From QHXQ01 sp038322995 (lineage in GTDB: Bacteria > Acidobacteriota > Blastocatellia > Pyrinomonadales > Pyrinomonadaceae), in NCBI GenBank assembly GCA_038322995.1, contig JBBQGM010000009.1:1-64000 (forward strand): 64,000 bases of DNA. Direction: 5' to 3'. Under the pieces are notes generated by a model. The model was not told the origin of the DNA, ran no database searches, and saw nothing but the letters and a program-made list of their open reading frames with translations. Shown here piece after piece: positions 1 through 12,154 of the stretch (its first letter is position 1; the number at the start of each line of letters is the position of its first letter). The translations under genes were made by a program, and so were the position numbers.

Positions 1-120
1 GACTTATGGCATTTTCAACAGCGCTTGATTCGCAAAATCTTGTCCCATACGGTGATGGTCTATGTGAACTTGCAACTTAAGCGTGACCCGTTAGACCTTG
101 ATGGTCTGGTCACTTCCTAA
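1..120 (+). CDS. DDE transposase, C-terminal 39 residues (partial)
   Basis: An open frame runs from the window edge to a TAA at 118-120. The residues include FQQRLIRKILSHT and YVNLQLKRDP, a basic helix followed by a short tail ending DGLVTS. This is the usual look of the last helix of DDE transposases of the IS982/IS5 type (R..RKI..HT..V..N..L). Only the tail is inside the window, so the catalytic residues cannot be checked and the family is a guess. The terminal-repeat element that begins 20 bp after the stop supports an insertion-sequence end here. Confidence 0.5.
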   Translation, partial: DLWHFQQRLIRKILSHTVMVYVNLQLKRDPLDLDGLVTS

Positions 121-140
121 AAAAGAGTCACACATTAGGT

Positions 141-227
141 ACCTCTTGCAAAAGTCGGGTTTGTTGAAGATGTCACCCGCTAAATCATTGGCTTTTGCAC
201 TCGGTCAAGCTGACTTTTGCAAGAGGT
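141..227. repeat. Short element with 16-bp terminal inverted repeats
   Basis: ACCTCTTGCAAAAGTC at 141-156 is repeated perfectly in inverse at 212-227. With a 2-base slip the match continues outward (ATTAG at 134-138, CTAAT at 227-231). The 55 bp between the arms code for nothing. The inverse copy facing out at 227 would be the right end of the insertion sequence whose transposase tail ends at 120, and the forward copy could be a second end, giving an 87-bp MITE-like unit. No clear target duplication is visible. From 228 to 364 I see no gene or strong promoter. Confidence 0.55.
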
Positions 228-364
228 CTAATATCTCACTTTCTTATTGAATGAGAAGGAGAGACAGACAGCTATCTGCGGCGCAGCACATTTTGAGGAG
301 TAGAAAAGTAGATTACAAAGTAGTTGTCAGCGCGAGCGAACGTTAATTCAGACAGCCACCTACG

Positions 365-1006
365 ATGGATACATTTTGCGCCGAGTGCGAAAAATCTTCT
401 GCCACTACTCTGATCGCACGCAGTGGAATTAAAATCTGTCCTGACTGCGCCGCAAGCTACTATCTTAACTGCGCTACTTGCGGGATTCTTTTACCTCAGG
501 ATGAGGCGAGATTGCGCGACGATAAGACTTTCTGTCCCGATTGCTTCGCCAAGCCGGCCGCGCAAGTGGCTGCAACACCATTGCCCGACGAATCGGGGAT
601 CGAAGCTCTGATCGGGGAGTACGTCCAATTGCACGCGGAAGAGAAGCGCATCGGTGAGCGTCTGGACGAGATTAAAGAGGCATTGAAAACAATCGCGGCA
701 GCGAAAGAGCGCGTCGCTGGTGCGGTCGTCCTGCGCGCGGGCGCGGACGCTGTGCGCTGTAGCTACAAAGTCACGGTCAAATATAATCAGGAAAAGATTG
801 CCGCCCTCGAAAGTTTATTGAACGCGGAAGAGTTCGCTTCGCTCTTTGAGCGAAAAGTAAATTACGCACCTGTTAAAGCCAGGGTAGAAGAGATTCTCAA
901 CAGCACGGACAGCGCACAGGCGGCTCTGCGCGATGCGATTAACGAAGCAGCCGAGCGCTCCGAAACCGCTTCGCTGGCTGTCGTCATACCACCAAAAAAG
1001 AAATAA
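365..1006 (+). CDS. Zinc-ribbon/coiled-coil protein paired with nuclease-helicase
   Basis: 213 residues. The first 60 carry four CxxC pairs (C5/C8, C25/C28, C36/C39, C57/C60), enough for two zinc sites in a LIM-like or double zinc-ribbon arrangement. Residues about 80-200 are charged and helical, with a short beta-like insert (CSYKVTVKYNQEK). This helical-then-beta layout recalls phage Gp157-type helper proteins, but only in architecture. The gene lies 39 bp before the Dna2-like nuclease/helicase and is probably co-transcribed with it, so a DNA- or partner-binding accessory role is likely. No enzymatic motif is visible and the function is unknown. Confidence 0.7.
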   Translation: MDTFCAECEKSSATTLIARSGIKICPDCAASYYLNCATCGILLPQDEARLRDDKTFCPDCFAKPAAQVAATPLPDESGIEALIGEYVQLHAEEKRIGERLDEIKEALKTIAAAKERVAGAVVLRAGADAVRCSYKVTVKYNQEKIAALESLLNAEEFASLFERKVNYAPVKARVEEILNSTDSAQAALRDAINEAAERSETASLAVVIPPKKK

Positions 1007-1045
1007 CGGGCCACAAAAATACGCGTCGCCGTCCGAATACTGGCT

Positions 1046-4000
1046 ATGTTTCGAACCGATAACCTGACGCCTGCAGGCAGCGAGCGGCGTCTGGAAAGAA
1101 AACTCGCCGCGCAGCGCCTCGCGCAATACATCTCGCGCAACCGGTGCGAGCGATACCTGCGGTTGGCGATATTTCCGTCGGATGCGACTCCTCTGCGGGA
1201 ACGCTACGGCGTTGGATTCGACGCGCTCTCGCCGCTGCTCTTTGAAGAAGGCGCTAGCTTTGAGCGCGAGAAGATTGACGAACTCGTCGCAAGAGGCGAA
1301 AGCGTCATTGACCTGACAAACAAACCCGCCTCCGAATTCTTCGATGCGTTGCGGAAACAGAACGCGCCGCGCGCTTATTACTATCAAGCCAGCCTCGAAG
1401 GAAAGATTGGCCTTTGGGCGTGCGGCGGACGCGCTGATTTGATTGAAGCGACGCGCACGCCCGACGGCGCATATCGCTTCACTGTCATTGACATCAAAGC
1501 GAGCGCGCGTGAGACCGTCGGCTATCGTTTGCAGGTCGCCTTTTACGTCGTTCTGTTGCGCGAACAGATGCGTGTCGAAGGCTTGCCGGTGGGTGAGATT
1601 GAGGGTGCGATTGCCGCGCGCGAGACCGCTTTTGCGGCGGGCGAGTGGAGCGTCTTCGACCTGACACTGTTCGTTGACGAGATCGAGCGGCTCATCGCCG
1701 CGCCGGATTCGGATGTGGCGCGGGCGGCACGAGTCAGTTTTGAAGCGGCGCAGTATCACTTGGGCGCGCACTGTGATGGCTGTCCTTATAATGCCATCTG
1801 CTTTATCAACGCGGCGGAGCGGGAAGATTTGTCGCTCGTGCCGCACCTCACCGTAACGGAAAAGCGCGCCCTGCAAAATCAGGCAATCGAAACCTCGCGC
1901 GATCTGGCGCGGCTGATGGAATATGATGCGAAGGGTATCGCCGTCGCGCCGGAGAGCGCTGAAGTTTTCGCCCGCATCGGTAAGCACTGGGCGCTGCATA
2001 ACCGTCTGCCGATTCTCGCGCAACGCGCCCGCGCCGCGCTCAACCGTCGTGATAAGTCAATCGAACATCGCCGCGCCCTGTACGGCGGAGATTGGGGCTC
2101 GCTTCCTTGCGAGAGCCAGTATCCAGACCTCATTAAAGTATTTATCGACACGCAGCGCGATTATATACAGGATCGTTTGTATCTGGTCGCGGCGCTCGTC
2201 GTCGGCCCAAAAGGAACGCGCCAAATAATCGAGATGACGGAGGCGATCCCTGATACGGAAAACGAAGGGCGGCTCTTGATTCAGTCGTTGCAACAGCTCT
2301 TGCCGTCAATCGCGCAGGTCGCCGATTCGACCGACGCGCCGCTGCATCTTTATCTCTTTGACCGGCGCGGTCAGAGCCGCCTGCTGGAAGCCTTAACGCG
2401 CCACTTCGAGGAACTGTGCGCGCTCCCCGCCTTCTATGATCTGTTGACTTCAACGCCTGCCCTGACCCAAGGCATGATCTCTTTTCTGGGCGATGAAGTC
2501 TGCGAGCGGCAGAACCTAGGAGCGATCTGCACCAACCTCTATGAAGTGGCGCAGGCGATGAATTTCAAGTGGCGCGACGGCGCAATCAATTTGCCGCAAA
2601 GGTTTCGCTCCGGCGTCTTCGATAACCGCCGCCGGTACGTGCGTGAAGAACACTCGAAACAGTTTGCGCGGCCTGCGGGTGCTGCGAAAGCGGAGGGGGA
2701 ATTGTGGGTCGAATCTGCCGCGCGCTTCGGCACGGAGATTCCGCTTGAGTACGCTTACGCGGCGTGGGAACAGTTGCCGCAGACGGCAGAGACTGAGCAG
2801 GCGCAGTTGCATAACTTCCAAGGAACGACGCGCGCCGACCTTATCGAATTAGCATCAGCGCGGTTGGCAGCTCTGCGCCACATTGAAGAGAGCTTCCATT
2901 ACAAAAATCGCCGCATTGAGAAATTGCCGCTCGCGCTCGAAAAATTGGATCAGGTCGAACTCGACCCCGCGACCGTTCCCTTGTCCCGCGCGTTAGAGGA
3001 TTTTCTCTACCTCGAACATCACGCCCGGATGCAGAGCTTGCTCCTGCATTTCGCTTTACCGCCCGCACAACGCACGGACACCGGGCGCACCGCCATCATG
3101 CGTTGCGACGGCTACGACAAAGAACGCAGGCAGGCGACCTTCACCTTAACGGATGAGACGGGCGAAGAACTGCCAGCCATTCAAGCGGGCGGGGCATTGC
3201 GTGTGCGAGAGGGCGATTGGATGACGCTCAATGCGCTCCGCGATGGCGAGACGGAAGAGCCGCCTGCCGGCAAACGCATCGTGCATGGTCGGCTCAGTGT
3301 CGTCGAAGAGATAACGGAGAATCAACTGCGTCTGCGCCTGCAACCTTTGAGCTTCAAGAACTCTCGCTTCCGCTTCGGCCATCGGATGATTGAGCCTGAA
3401 CAAGGCTTGCTTTACACGCTCGACGAAATGGCGGACGATTTGAACGCAGATAAATTACTGGCAGCGTGTCGCAACGCCAGCTCGAATCATCTCTATCAGT
3501 GGTTGGATCAGCCTCAACTGGGACAGACGCCGCGCGCGGTTCGTCCAACGCGTCTGCGCGCCGCCAAGCGGGTTGCTGAAATCGCTCATGCCATCCAAAC
3601 CCCGTTCGGACTAACCAATGCGCAACGAAAAGTGATTGGCGAATTTGTCGCTGACCGTGTGTTGGTCTTACAGGGGCCGCCCGGCACGGGCAAGAGCCAT
3701 ACGCTCGGTTTTGCGACGCTGGCGCGCGCGCTCTCGCAAAAGTCGGATGCCAGACCATTTCGCATCGCAGTCTGCGCCAAAACGCACGCCGCCGTGCAGA
3801 TTGCGCTGGGGAGCATACGCGCCCGCGCCGATAATTTGTTGAGGGGCAGCGAAAACTTGAGCAGCGAAGATGTCGCGCTGCTGCAAACGCTTGCGCCTTT
3901 GCAAGTCTGGAAGATTTGCAATGACGAAAGCGAATCTTTACCGGACGGGGTCGAATGCTTGCTGGCTGACGGCAATCAAAGAATGAAAGCAGGTGAGCAA

Positions 4001-5023
4001 TGGGCGCATCTGATGGGTGAGCCTTTGGTCTGCATCGGCGGCACGCCCGGAGGCTTTTACAATCTCGTCAAGCGCGGCGCATCAAAAGGTAAGGGGATTG
4101 ACTGGTCGAACAAATACTTTGACCTCGTGTTGGTGGACGAGGCTTCGCAGATGGGACAGGCGGAAGCGTTGCTGGCGGCAGCATTCCTCCGCGAGGACGG
4201 ACAATTCATCGCCATCGGCGACCACCGGCAGATGCCGCCCATCCTCGTTCACGCATGGGATCAGGATAGCCGCCGCGAACTTGAGCATGTGCGCCCACAC
4301 CTGTCAATCTTCGAGTCGTTACGCGAATTGGAATTCGCTAACACCGCGCTCGATGAGTCTTTCCGTATCCCTGAAGAAGTCGCCGATTTTCTGGGGCGTC
4401 ATGTGTACGCGGCGGACGGCATCCAGTTCCACTCGCAAAACCGGAACCAGCTGCCGCCACTCTCAGAGGACAGTAACGTACCCGCATGGATCAAAGCGGC
4501 GCTTGAGCCGGAACATCCTTTGGTCTTGATTGAACATGAGGAAGCGGGATCGCAACAGGCGAATGAATATGAGGCGGCAATTATCGCTGAACTGGCAAAG
4601 GTCGCAAGCGAGCATCTCGGACTAAAGGCAAAGGACGGCCTTGGTATCGTTGTGCCGCATCGCGCGCAGAAAGCTTTGCTGCGTGCGCGGTTGCCTGAGT
4701 ATGCGGAAGCGATTGATACGGTCGAGCGATTTCAAGGCAGCGAGCGCGATCTGATTATCGTCTCCGCGACCGTTTCAGACCGCGAGTACGCTTCGGCGGA
4801 AAGTGAATTTTTGTTGGAGCCGCGCCGCTTCACCGTGGCCATCTCGCGCCCCAAGCGCAAGGTCATCGTCGTCGCCTCGCGCTCCGTCTTCGATCTCGTG
4901 CCGCCTGATTTGGACGCTTACGAGCGGGGAAGTTTGTGGAAGAGTTTGCGTCATGAAGTCGAGCATCGCGTCCTGTGGCACGGTGAGATTAAAGGCCACG
5001 CGGTCAGCGTGCGAGTCGTCTGA
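1046..5023 (+). CDS. Dna2/TM0106-like Fe-S PD-(D/E)XK nuclease fused to SF1 helicase
   Basis: 1325 residues. The N-terminal third is a RecB/Cas4-like nuclease. D131 (GGRADLIE), D149-x-K151 (VIDIKA) and a following QVAFY motif form the PD-(D/E)XK site. C34 plus C243, C246 and C252 match the four cysteines that hold a 4Fe-4S cluster in Dna2, AddB and Cas4. The C-terminal part is a UPF1/Dna2-type superfamily 1 helicase: Walker A GPPGTGKS near 877, motif II DEAS near 1031, GDHRQMPP, LDESFR, ERFQGSERD and AISRPKR. All catalytic motifs look intact. The gene sits between a zinc-ribbon protein and an McrC fragment, beside a transposase. DNA end processing or defence is inferred, not shown. Confidence 0.85.
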   Translation: MFRTDNLTPAGSERRLERKLAAQRLAQYISRNRCERYLRLAIFPSDATPLRERYGVGFDALSPLLFEEGASFEREKIDELVARGESVIDLTNKPASEFFDALRKQNAPRAYYYQASLEGKIGLWACGGRADLIEATRTPDGAYRFTVIDIKASARETVGYRLQVAFYVVLLREQMRVEGLPVGEIEGAIAARETAFAAGEWSVFDLTLFVDEIERLIAAPDSDVARAARVSFEAAQYHLGAHCDGCPYNAICFINAAEREDLSLVPHLTVTEKRALQNQAIETSRDLARLMEYDAKGIAVAPESAEVFARIGKHWALHNRLPILAQRARAALNRRDKSIEHRRALYGGDWGSLPCESQYPDLIKVFIDTQRDYIQDRLYLVAALVVGPKGTRQIIEMTEAIPDTENEGRLLIQSLQQLLPSIAQVADSTDAPLHLYLFDRRGQSRLLEALTRHFEELCALPAFYDLLTSTPALTQGMISFLGDEVCERQNLGAICTNLYEVAQAMNFKWRDGAINLPQRFRSGVFDNRRRYVREEHSKQFARPAGAAKAEGELWVESAARFGTEIPLEYAYAAWEQLPQTAETEQAQLHNFQGTTRADLIELASARLAALRHIEESFHYKNRRIEKLPLALEKLDQVELDPATVPLSRALEDFLYLEHHARMQSLLLHFALPPAQRTDTGRTAIMRCDGYDKERRQATFTLTDETGEELPAIQAGGALRVREGDWMTLNALRDGETEEPPAGKRIVHGRLSVVEEITENQLRLRLQPLSFKNSRFRFGHRMIEPEQGLLYTLDEMADDLNADKLLAACRNASSNHLYQWLDQPQLGQTPRAVRPTRLRAAKRVAEIAHAIQTPFGLTNAQRKVIGEFVADRVLVLQGPPGTGKSHTLGFATLARALSQKSDARPFRIAVCAKTHAAVQIALGSIRARADNLLRGSENLSSEDVALLQTLAPLQVWKICNDESESLPDGVECLLADGNQRMKAGEQWAHLMGEPLVCIGGTPGGFYNLVKRGASKGKGIDWSNKYFDLVLVDEASQMGQAEALLAAAFLREDGQFIAIGDHRQMPPILVHAWDQDSRRELEHVRPHLSIFESLRELEFANTALDESFRIPEEVADFLGRHVYAADGIQFHSQNRNQLPPLSEDSNVPAWIKAALEPEHPLVLIEHEEAGSQQANEYEAAIIAELAKVASEHLGLKAKDGLGIVVPHRAQKALLRARLPEYAEAIDTVERFQGSERDLIIVSATVSDREYASAESEFLLEPRRFTVAISRPKRKVIVVASRSVFDLVPPDLDAYERGSLWKSLRHEVEHRVLWHGEIKGHAVSVRVV

Positions 5024-5029
5024 TCCGCG

Positions 5030-5305
5030 ATGGCTTCAACTTTCACCATTTTTGAGCACGAATACACGACGGGATTCAATTGGTCGGACGCAGACGCCGC
5101 TGCGCTTGAAAAAATCAATCAGGCTTTTGGCCCGGACGTGCTACGTGCAACTGTGCGAAAAAGAAAACGTGAGCTGCGCGCTTCCCAGCACGTCGGCGGC
5201 GTGCGGCTCGGCAAGCGCGCGCTTCAGGTGCTGCCGAAGATTCATCGCGCCGGGCAATCTTCCGGCGAAGACCGCATCAGCGCCGCGACGCGCAATCTAC
5301 TCTAG
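5030..5305 (+). pseudogene. McrC N-terminal fragment (truncated)
   Basis: 91 residues starting 6 bp after the helicase stop. The segments HVGGVRLG, LQVLPKIHR and a closing ATRNLL match the conserved N-terminal domain of McrC, the nuclease subunit of McrBC-type restriction systems. Full McrC proteins run to about 350-450 residues and carry a C-terminal PD-(D/E)XK nuclease. Here a TAG follows ATRNLL directly and no frame downstream continues the family. No McrB GTPase is present. I read it as a gene cut by deletion, although a short McrC-N domain protein serving the upstream nuclease/helicase is possible. The spacer 5306-5422 has no recognisable content. Confidence 0.6.
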
Positions 5306-5422
5306 CGGCACAACTTGAACTTCAGGACGCATCTGGAAACGGCTGCATCGCCGCACCATCTGTTTCTCAAAGTCCGCTGAGATGCAGGCGGCAGTGATTA
5401 AACTCTATAGTCAAGCACGTGA

Positions 5423-5833
5423 ATGCTTACCAGCATAAATTGTGAGTCACGACCGAAGCAGGAATTGGAGCCGGCCTTGACGACGATTGCGGCTGGCAGC
5501 GCCCGACGCGAACATGAGCGGCCGCGCGAGTGGCTAGAGAAGCATGGTTTGCCCAAGGCGGCGCGTGTGGCGCAACGCGAGGCTTACAATTTGCTCAGGC
5601 AACATGGCCTGAGCAAGACTAAACCTACAAGCATACCGGCGGGCAAGGAAGTTTACGCAAAGCTTGATTCGGCCCTTGCCGCACAACCGCTCGTGGCCGC
5701 AGAACTTGCGGAATTGGCTTCGACTTGTCTGGCCATGCGGGAAGTTCATGGCCAAGAGTTTGCGCTAACTCTAGCCGCGCTCAGTACCGACGCCGGCGGC
5801 TGCCTGACGGCTGCGGACACTACGAAAATGTAG
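5423..5833 (+). CDS. Hypothetical protein
   Basis: 136 residues, rich in Ala, Glu and Lys/Arg, predicted mostly helical, with no signal peptide, membrane segment or known motif. A basic helical stretch (REWLEKHGLPKAARVAQRE) occupies about residues 35-55. Base composition resembles the neighbours. It lies alone between the decayed restriction locus and the MerR-like gene. I do not recognise it, and it could be the remnant of a larger gene. No strong ribosome binding site precedes the ATG. Confidence 0.4.
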   Translation: MLTSINCESRPKQELEPALTTIAAGSARREHERPREWLEKHGLPKAARVAQREAYNLLRQHGLSKTKPTSIPAGKEVYAKLDSALAAQPLVAAELAELASTCLAMREVHGQEFALTLAALSTDAGGCLTAADTTKM

Positions 5834-5936
5834 GCCCTTGCTGAAGACTTGAGTCGGGCCGAGTCACAAACACCTAAGCGTTACTCAGCCCAGCCGGCGG
5901 AACAGACATAAGTTTGCTCAATGACTTTGGGCGAAT

Positions 5937-5969
5937 ACTGTTGACAGTAACGACTGTTTGAATTAAAGT
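5937..5969 (+). promoter_or_regulatory. Promoter with overlapping repeated half-sites
   Basis: TTGACA at 5941-5946 and TAAAGT at 5964-5969 are 17 bp apart, a good sigma-70 type pair. Three half-sites overlap it: ACTGT (5937-5941), ACAGT (5944-5948) and ACTGT (5953-5957), giving two palindromes in the -35 and spacer region. MerR-type regulators bind inside promoter spacers, so autoregulation by the next gene is plausible. Transcription should begin near 5976, at or just before the ATG at 5977, so the mRNA would be leaderless or nearly so. Confidence 0.5.
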
Positions 5970-5976
5970 GTGGCGC

Positions 5977-6645
5977 ATGACGGAAAGGCTTGAGGGCTTA
6001 CGGCAGATGAAGTTTGTGGGGGTAACCGAGTTGGCCCAAACGGCGGCGCGCGTGTTGGCGGAGCGCGGCCCCATGCAGGCACGCGGCACAGTCAGCGAAT
6101 TGCCGGATGAGCGCACGGTGCGCTACTACCTGGCGGAAGGACTGCTCGCGCCAGCGGAAGAGAAACAGGGCACAGCGTCGGTTTTCGGCTATCTGCATCT
6201 GCTGCAACTGCTCGTAGTGAAGAATCTGCAAGCGCAGCATTTGTCGATCCGTAAGATCCGTGAATTAGTCGAAGGGCGGAGCGAGCGCGAGTTGACGCGG
6301 TTGCTGGGCGGGACCGCAAAGACGGCCGACAAGAACGCTGCCCTCAGTTATCTGGAAACGCTGCTTACGCAGCCGCGCTCCGCCCTGGCACCACCAATGA
6401 CTGCCAGCTTGTCAGCGGGTGCGCCGCCGCACAAGGCGACGGCACCGACCGCGCCGACCGCACCTGCGTCGAATCAAGCTACCGACACGTGGGCGCGGGT
6501 CGAGCTTGCGCCGGGGCTTGAGTTGCACATACACAGCGCCTATCAGCCGCCGACAGCGACGCATGGGATACGCAAATTGGGCGCGACCGTGTTGCGCGCG
6601 GTCGAACTATATGGACAGCATTTGATGGGAAAACGAGGTAAGTAA
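5977..6645 (+). CDS. MerR-like transcriptional regulator
   Basis: About 222 residues from the ATG at 5977; a GTG at 5968 and an ATG at 6007 are other possible starts. The segment DERTVRYYLAEGLL followed by a winged-helix-like region (FGYLHLLQLLVVKNLQ) and IRKIRELVEG is the DNA-binding helix pattern of the MerR superfamily. The usual MerR metal-binding cysteines are absent. The C-terminal half is a Pro/Ala/Thr-rich linker followed by a small domain ending near GKRGK. The VWA protein gene starts 5 bp after its stop, so the two form an operon, probably regulating its own promoter through the ACTGT/ACAGT sites. The inducing signal is unknown. Confidence 0.75.
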   Translation: MTERLEGLRQMKFVGVTELAQTAARVLAERGPMQARGTVSELPDERTVRYYLAEGLLAPAEEKQGTASVFGYLHLLQLLVVKNLQAQHLSIRKIRELVEGRSERELTRLLGGTAKTADKNAALSYLETLLTQPRSALAPPMTASLSAGAPPHKATAPTAPTAPASNQATDTWARVELAPGLELHIHSAYQPPTATHGIRKLGATVLRAVELYGQHLMGKRGK

Positions 6646-6650
6646 ACAGC

Positions 6651-7922
6651 ATGACTGCATTAACACCACGAGTGGAATTCATCACCGAGCGGGCGCAACT
6701 CACGGCCGACCGCGAGCAGACGATTGACCTGTTGATACGCATCACGCCGCCGGTCGCGCCGTCAGCGACGGCCGCGCGGCCGCAATTAAATTTGAGTCTC
6801 GTGCTTGACCGCTCCGGCTCGATGCAGGGCGAGAAGATGGCGCGCGCGCGCGAAGCGGCGCAGTATTGCGTCGCGCAGTTGCTCCCGACTGATCGCGTCA
6901 GCGTCGTCACCTTCGACGATCAAATCGAGTTGCTCATTCCGAGTCAGCCGGCGGCGCGAAGGGAAGAGTTGCAGAGCCGGCTGGCAGAAATCTTTGCGCG
7001 TGGCACGACAGCGCTGCACGAGGCATGGGTGCGCGGCGGCATACAGGTGAGCGAGCATTTGCAAGAGCGCGCGATTAACCGCGTGCTGTTGATCACGGAC
7101 GGGCTGGCGAACGTCGGCGAGACAAACACGGATCGGATCATCGATCAAGCGCGCGGGCTGGCGGCGCGCGGTGTCTCCACTTCGACCATCGGCATCGGCG
7201 CGGATTTTTATGAAGACCTGCTCATGCCGATGGCGCAAGCCGCAGGCGGCAACGCCTGGCACGTCGAACAGCCAGCGGACATGCAACGCATCTTCGCCGT
7301 CGAGCTTGAGGGGCTGATCGCGCAGGTGGCCCACACGGTCACGCTCGGCCTCGTTCCATCAGACGGCGTCAAGCTGTCAGACCTGCTCAACGATTTCGAG
7401 TTGACCGAGACGGGGCGTTATCAATTGCCGAATATGCAGGCGGACGCACCGCTCGATGTGGTGGCCCGCCTGCGCGTGCCGGCGCAAGCAGCGGGTACGA
7501 AGCGGCAGCTGCTCGATCTGAAACTCGGCTACACGCCACAGGAGGTGCGGGCGGCCGAAGTGTTACGCCTGTCATGCGTGTTGGACTTTGCGCCGGAGTC
7601 GGTGGTCAACGCGCTGCCGGTGAACGACGAGGTGCCACGCGCCGTGCAATTTTTAATGAACGCGCGGGCGCGGCGCGAAGCGATCCGGCACATGGACATG
7701 GGCGATTACGGGCAAGCGCAGGCGGCATTACAACACGCCAGTCACGCGACGATGACATTAGGGCAAAGTGCGCCGGCCGCTTGTGCGCCGCTCTATGCCG
7801 CTGAGAGCGCGCAGTTGCAAGAGTTGGAAAGCTCGTTGCGGGATCGCGGGCAGGATAAGATGAGTCGGAAGCGGCTGTCTTATCAAGACTACTTCCGGCG
7901 GCACGGGAAGACTGACAAGTAA
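6651..7922 (+). CDS. VWA domain protein
   Basis: 423 residues, cytoplasmic (no signal peptide). A von Willebrand factor A domain spans about residues 40-220 with a complete MIDAS metal site: DRSGS (DxSxS), a Thr in the RGTTAL loop and the Asp of ITDGLAN. A beta-rich domain follows, then a helical C-terminus rich in Arg and Gln. Proteins of this type (often named Ca-activated chloride channel-like in bacteria) mediate metal-dependent protein contacts and have no known catalytic role. It is translated right after the MerR-like regulator. No MoxR ATPase, TerD or kinase lies nearby, so its partner is not evident. Confidence 0.85.
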   Translation: MTALTPRVEFITERAQLTADREQTIDLLIRITPPVAPSATAARPQLNLSLVLDRSGSMQGEKMARAREAAQYCVAQLLPTDRVSVVTFDDQIELLIPSQPAARREELQSRLAEIFARGTTALHEAWVRGGIQVSEHLQERAINRVLLITDGLANVGETNTDRIIDQARGLAARGVSTSTIGIGADFYEDLLMPMAQAAGGNAWHVEQPADMQRIFAVELEGLIAQVAHTVTLGLVPSDGVKLSDLLNDFELTETGRYQLPNMQADAPLDVVARLRVPAQAAGTKRQLLDLKLGYTPQEVRAAEVLRLSCVLDFAPESVVNALPVNDEVPRAVQFLMNARARREAIRHMDMGDYGQAQAALQHASHATMTLGQSAPAACAPLYAAESAQLQELESSLRDRGQDKMSRKRLSYQDYFRRHGKTDK

Positions 7923-7967
7923 GTCGGCGCACAGCGCACCGATGCAAATAGAGGCGGCCAGCGTGCG

Positions 7968-8540
7968 TTATGCGCGGCCGCCTCGCGCCGTTTCAGTTTG
8001 GAGGAAATGATGGGCGCGCAGAATTAACGTGCAACTTGCGCCGTGCGTGATCTGGCTGTCATAGACGAGCCGGACTGCTTCCGGCAGCGCGAGTTTGACG
8101 GTCGTAATTCTTTCGCTGCCCTCATTGTGCTTCTGCTGGAACTGCAAATTGCGCGCGAGGAATAGATGCGATGGCGAATCGATCAGCGAGGTCATCGGGT
8201 CGACGCGGCCCAAGGCGATCAACGCGCCGGCCGCGATGCCAAGTTCTTCTTGCAACTCACGCCGGGCCGCAACAGGCGGCTCTTCGTCCGCATCAATCGC
8301 GCCGCCGACCACTTCCAGACTCTCGCGCCCGATGGCGTAACGAAATTCGCGCGCGAGATAGACGAACCCTGCTTCATCCGCAGCCAACACGGACACGCCC
8401 GGCCGCACAAGCGCCCGCGCATAGACACCGGGCGAGCCGTCGGGGCGCGTCACCTGATCTTCATGAAGCTCAATCAGCTTGTGCTTGTACTTCAGCGCGG
8501 ACGAATTGATCGTCCACGGGCCGTGTTGTCGTGGTGTCAT
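7968..8540 (-). CDS. Nudix hydrolase (ADP-ribose pyrophosphatase type)
   Basis: 190 residues from the ATG at 8540. A TTG at 8573 would add 11 residues but has poor context. The Nudix box is complete: GG, then E seven residues on, then RELQEELGI, which supplies the metal-binding glutamates. Flanking segments (AREFRYAIGRESLEVVGGA, then ALGRVDPMTSLIDSP) match the ADP-sugar pyrophosphatase subgroup. That subgroup cleaves ADP-ribose or sugar nucleotides to the sugar phosphate plus AMP. It lies 63 bp downstream of treS on the same strand and may be read through from it. Confidence 0.88.
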   Translation of the reverse strand: MTPRQHGPWTINSSALKYKHKLIELHEDQVTRPDGSPGVYARALVRPGVSVLAADEAGFVYLAREFRYAIGRESLEVVGGAIDADEEPPVAARRELQEELGIAAGALIALGRVDPMTSLIDSPSHLFLARNLQFQQKHNEGSERITTVKLALPEAVRLVYDSQITHGASCTLILRAHHFLQTETARGGRA

Positions 8541-8603
8541 AAAATTTATGCGTTGTGTAGCAGACAAACCCAACTCGCAGGGGCGTAATTCGCGCGCGGC
8601 AAC

Positions 8604-10256
<1,653 letters not shown>

Positions 10257-10401
10257 TCGCCGCACCTGCCGTTTCCTGATGTGTTAAATGTGGTACGCAA
10301 GATAGCGGCGCGGCGCGGCGCAATGCAAGAGTTTTCGCGCGCCGGACGTGATGGCGTTGCCCGCCGCGCACACGCCGGGCAACCGTCCGCACGAATAATT
10401 A

Positions 10402-10430
10402 TTGACACCGATCCGTTCCTGCAATACCTT
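10402..10430 (+). promoter_or_regulatory. Candidate sigma-70 promoter for pgi
   Basis: TTGACA at 10402-10407 is a perfect -35 hexamer. With a 17-bp spacer the -10 would be TACCTT (10425-10430), which is weak. It lies about 60 bp before the pgi start in the gap between divergent treS and pgi. A match to -35 alone could be chance. Confidence 0.35.
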
Positions 10431-10489
10431 GGCACGCGCTTGGCCCGTAAGTCCGACCCTGATTCGCAAACGTTTGAAGGAGACTTTCG

Positions 10490-12133
<1,644 letters not shown>

Positions 12134-12154
12134 AGCGTGCGCTGCGCTAACCAC

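Noticed and set aside
815..2023. 402-residue open frame on the minus strand
   Set aside because: It is antisense to the zinc-ribbon and nuclease genes, which have intact motifs; high GC makes such shadow frames common here.
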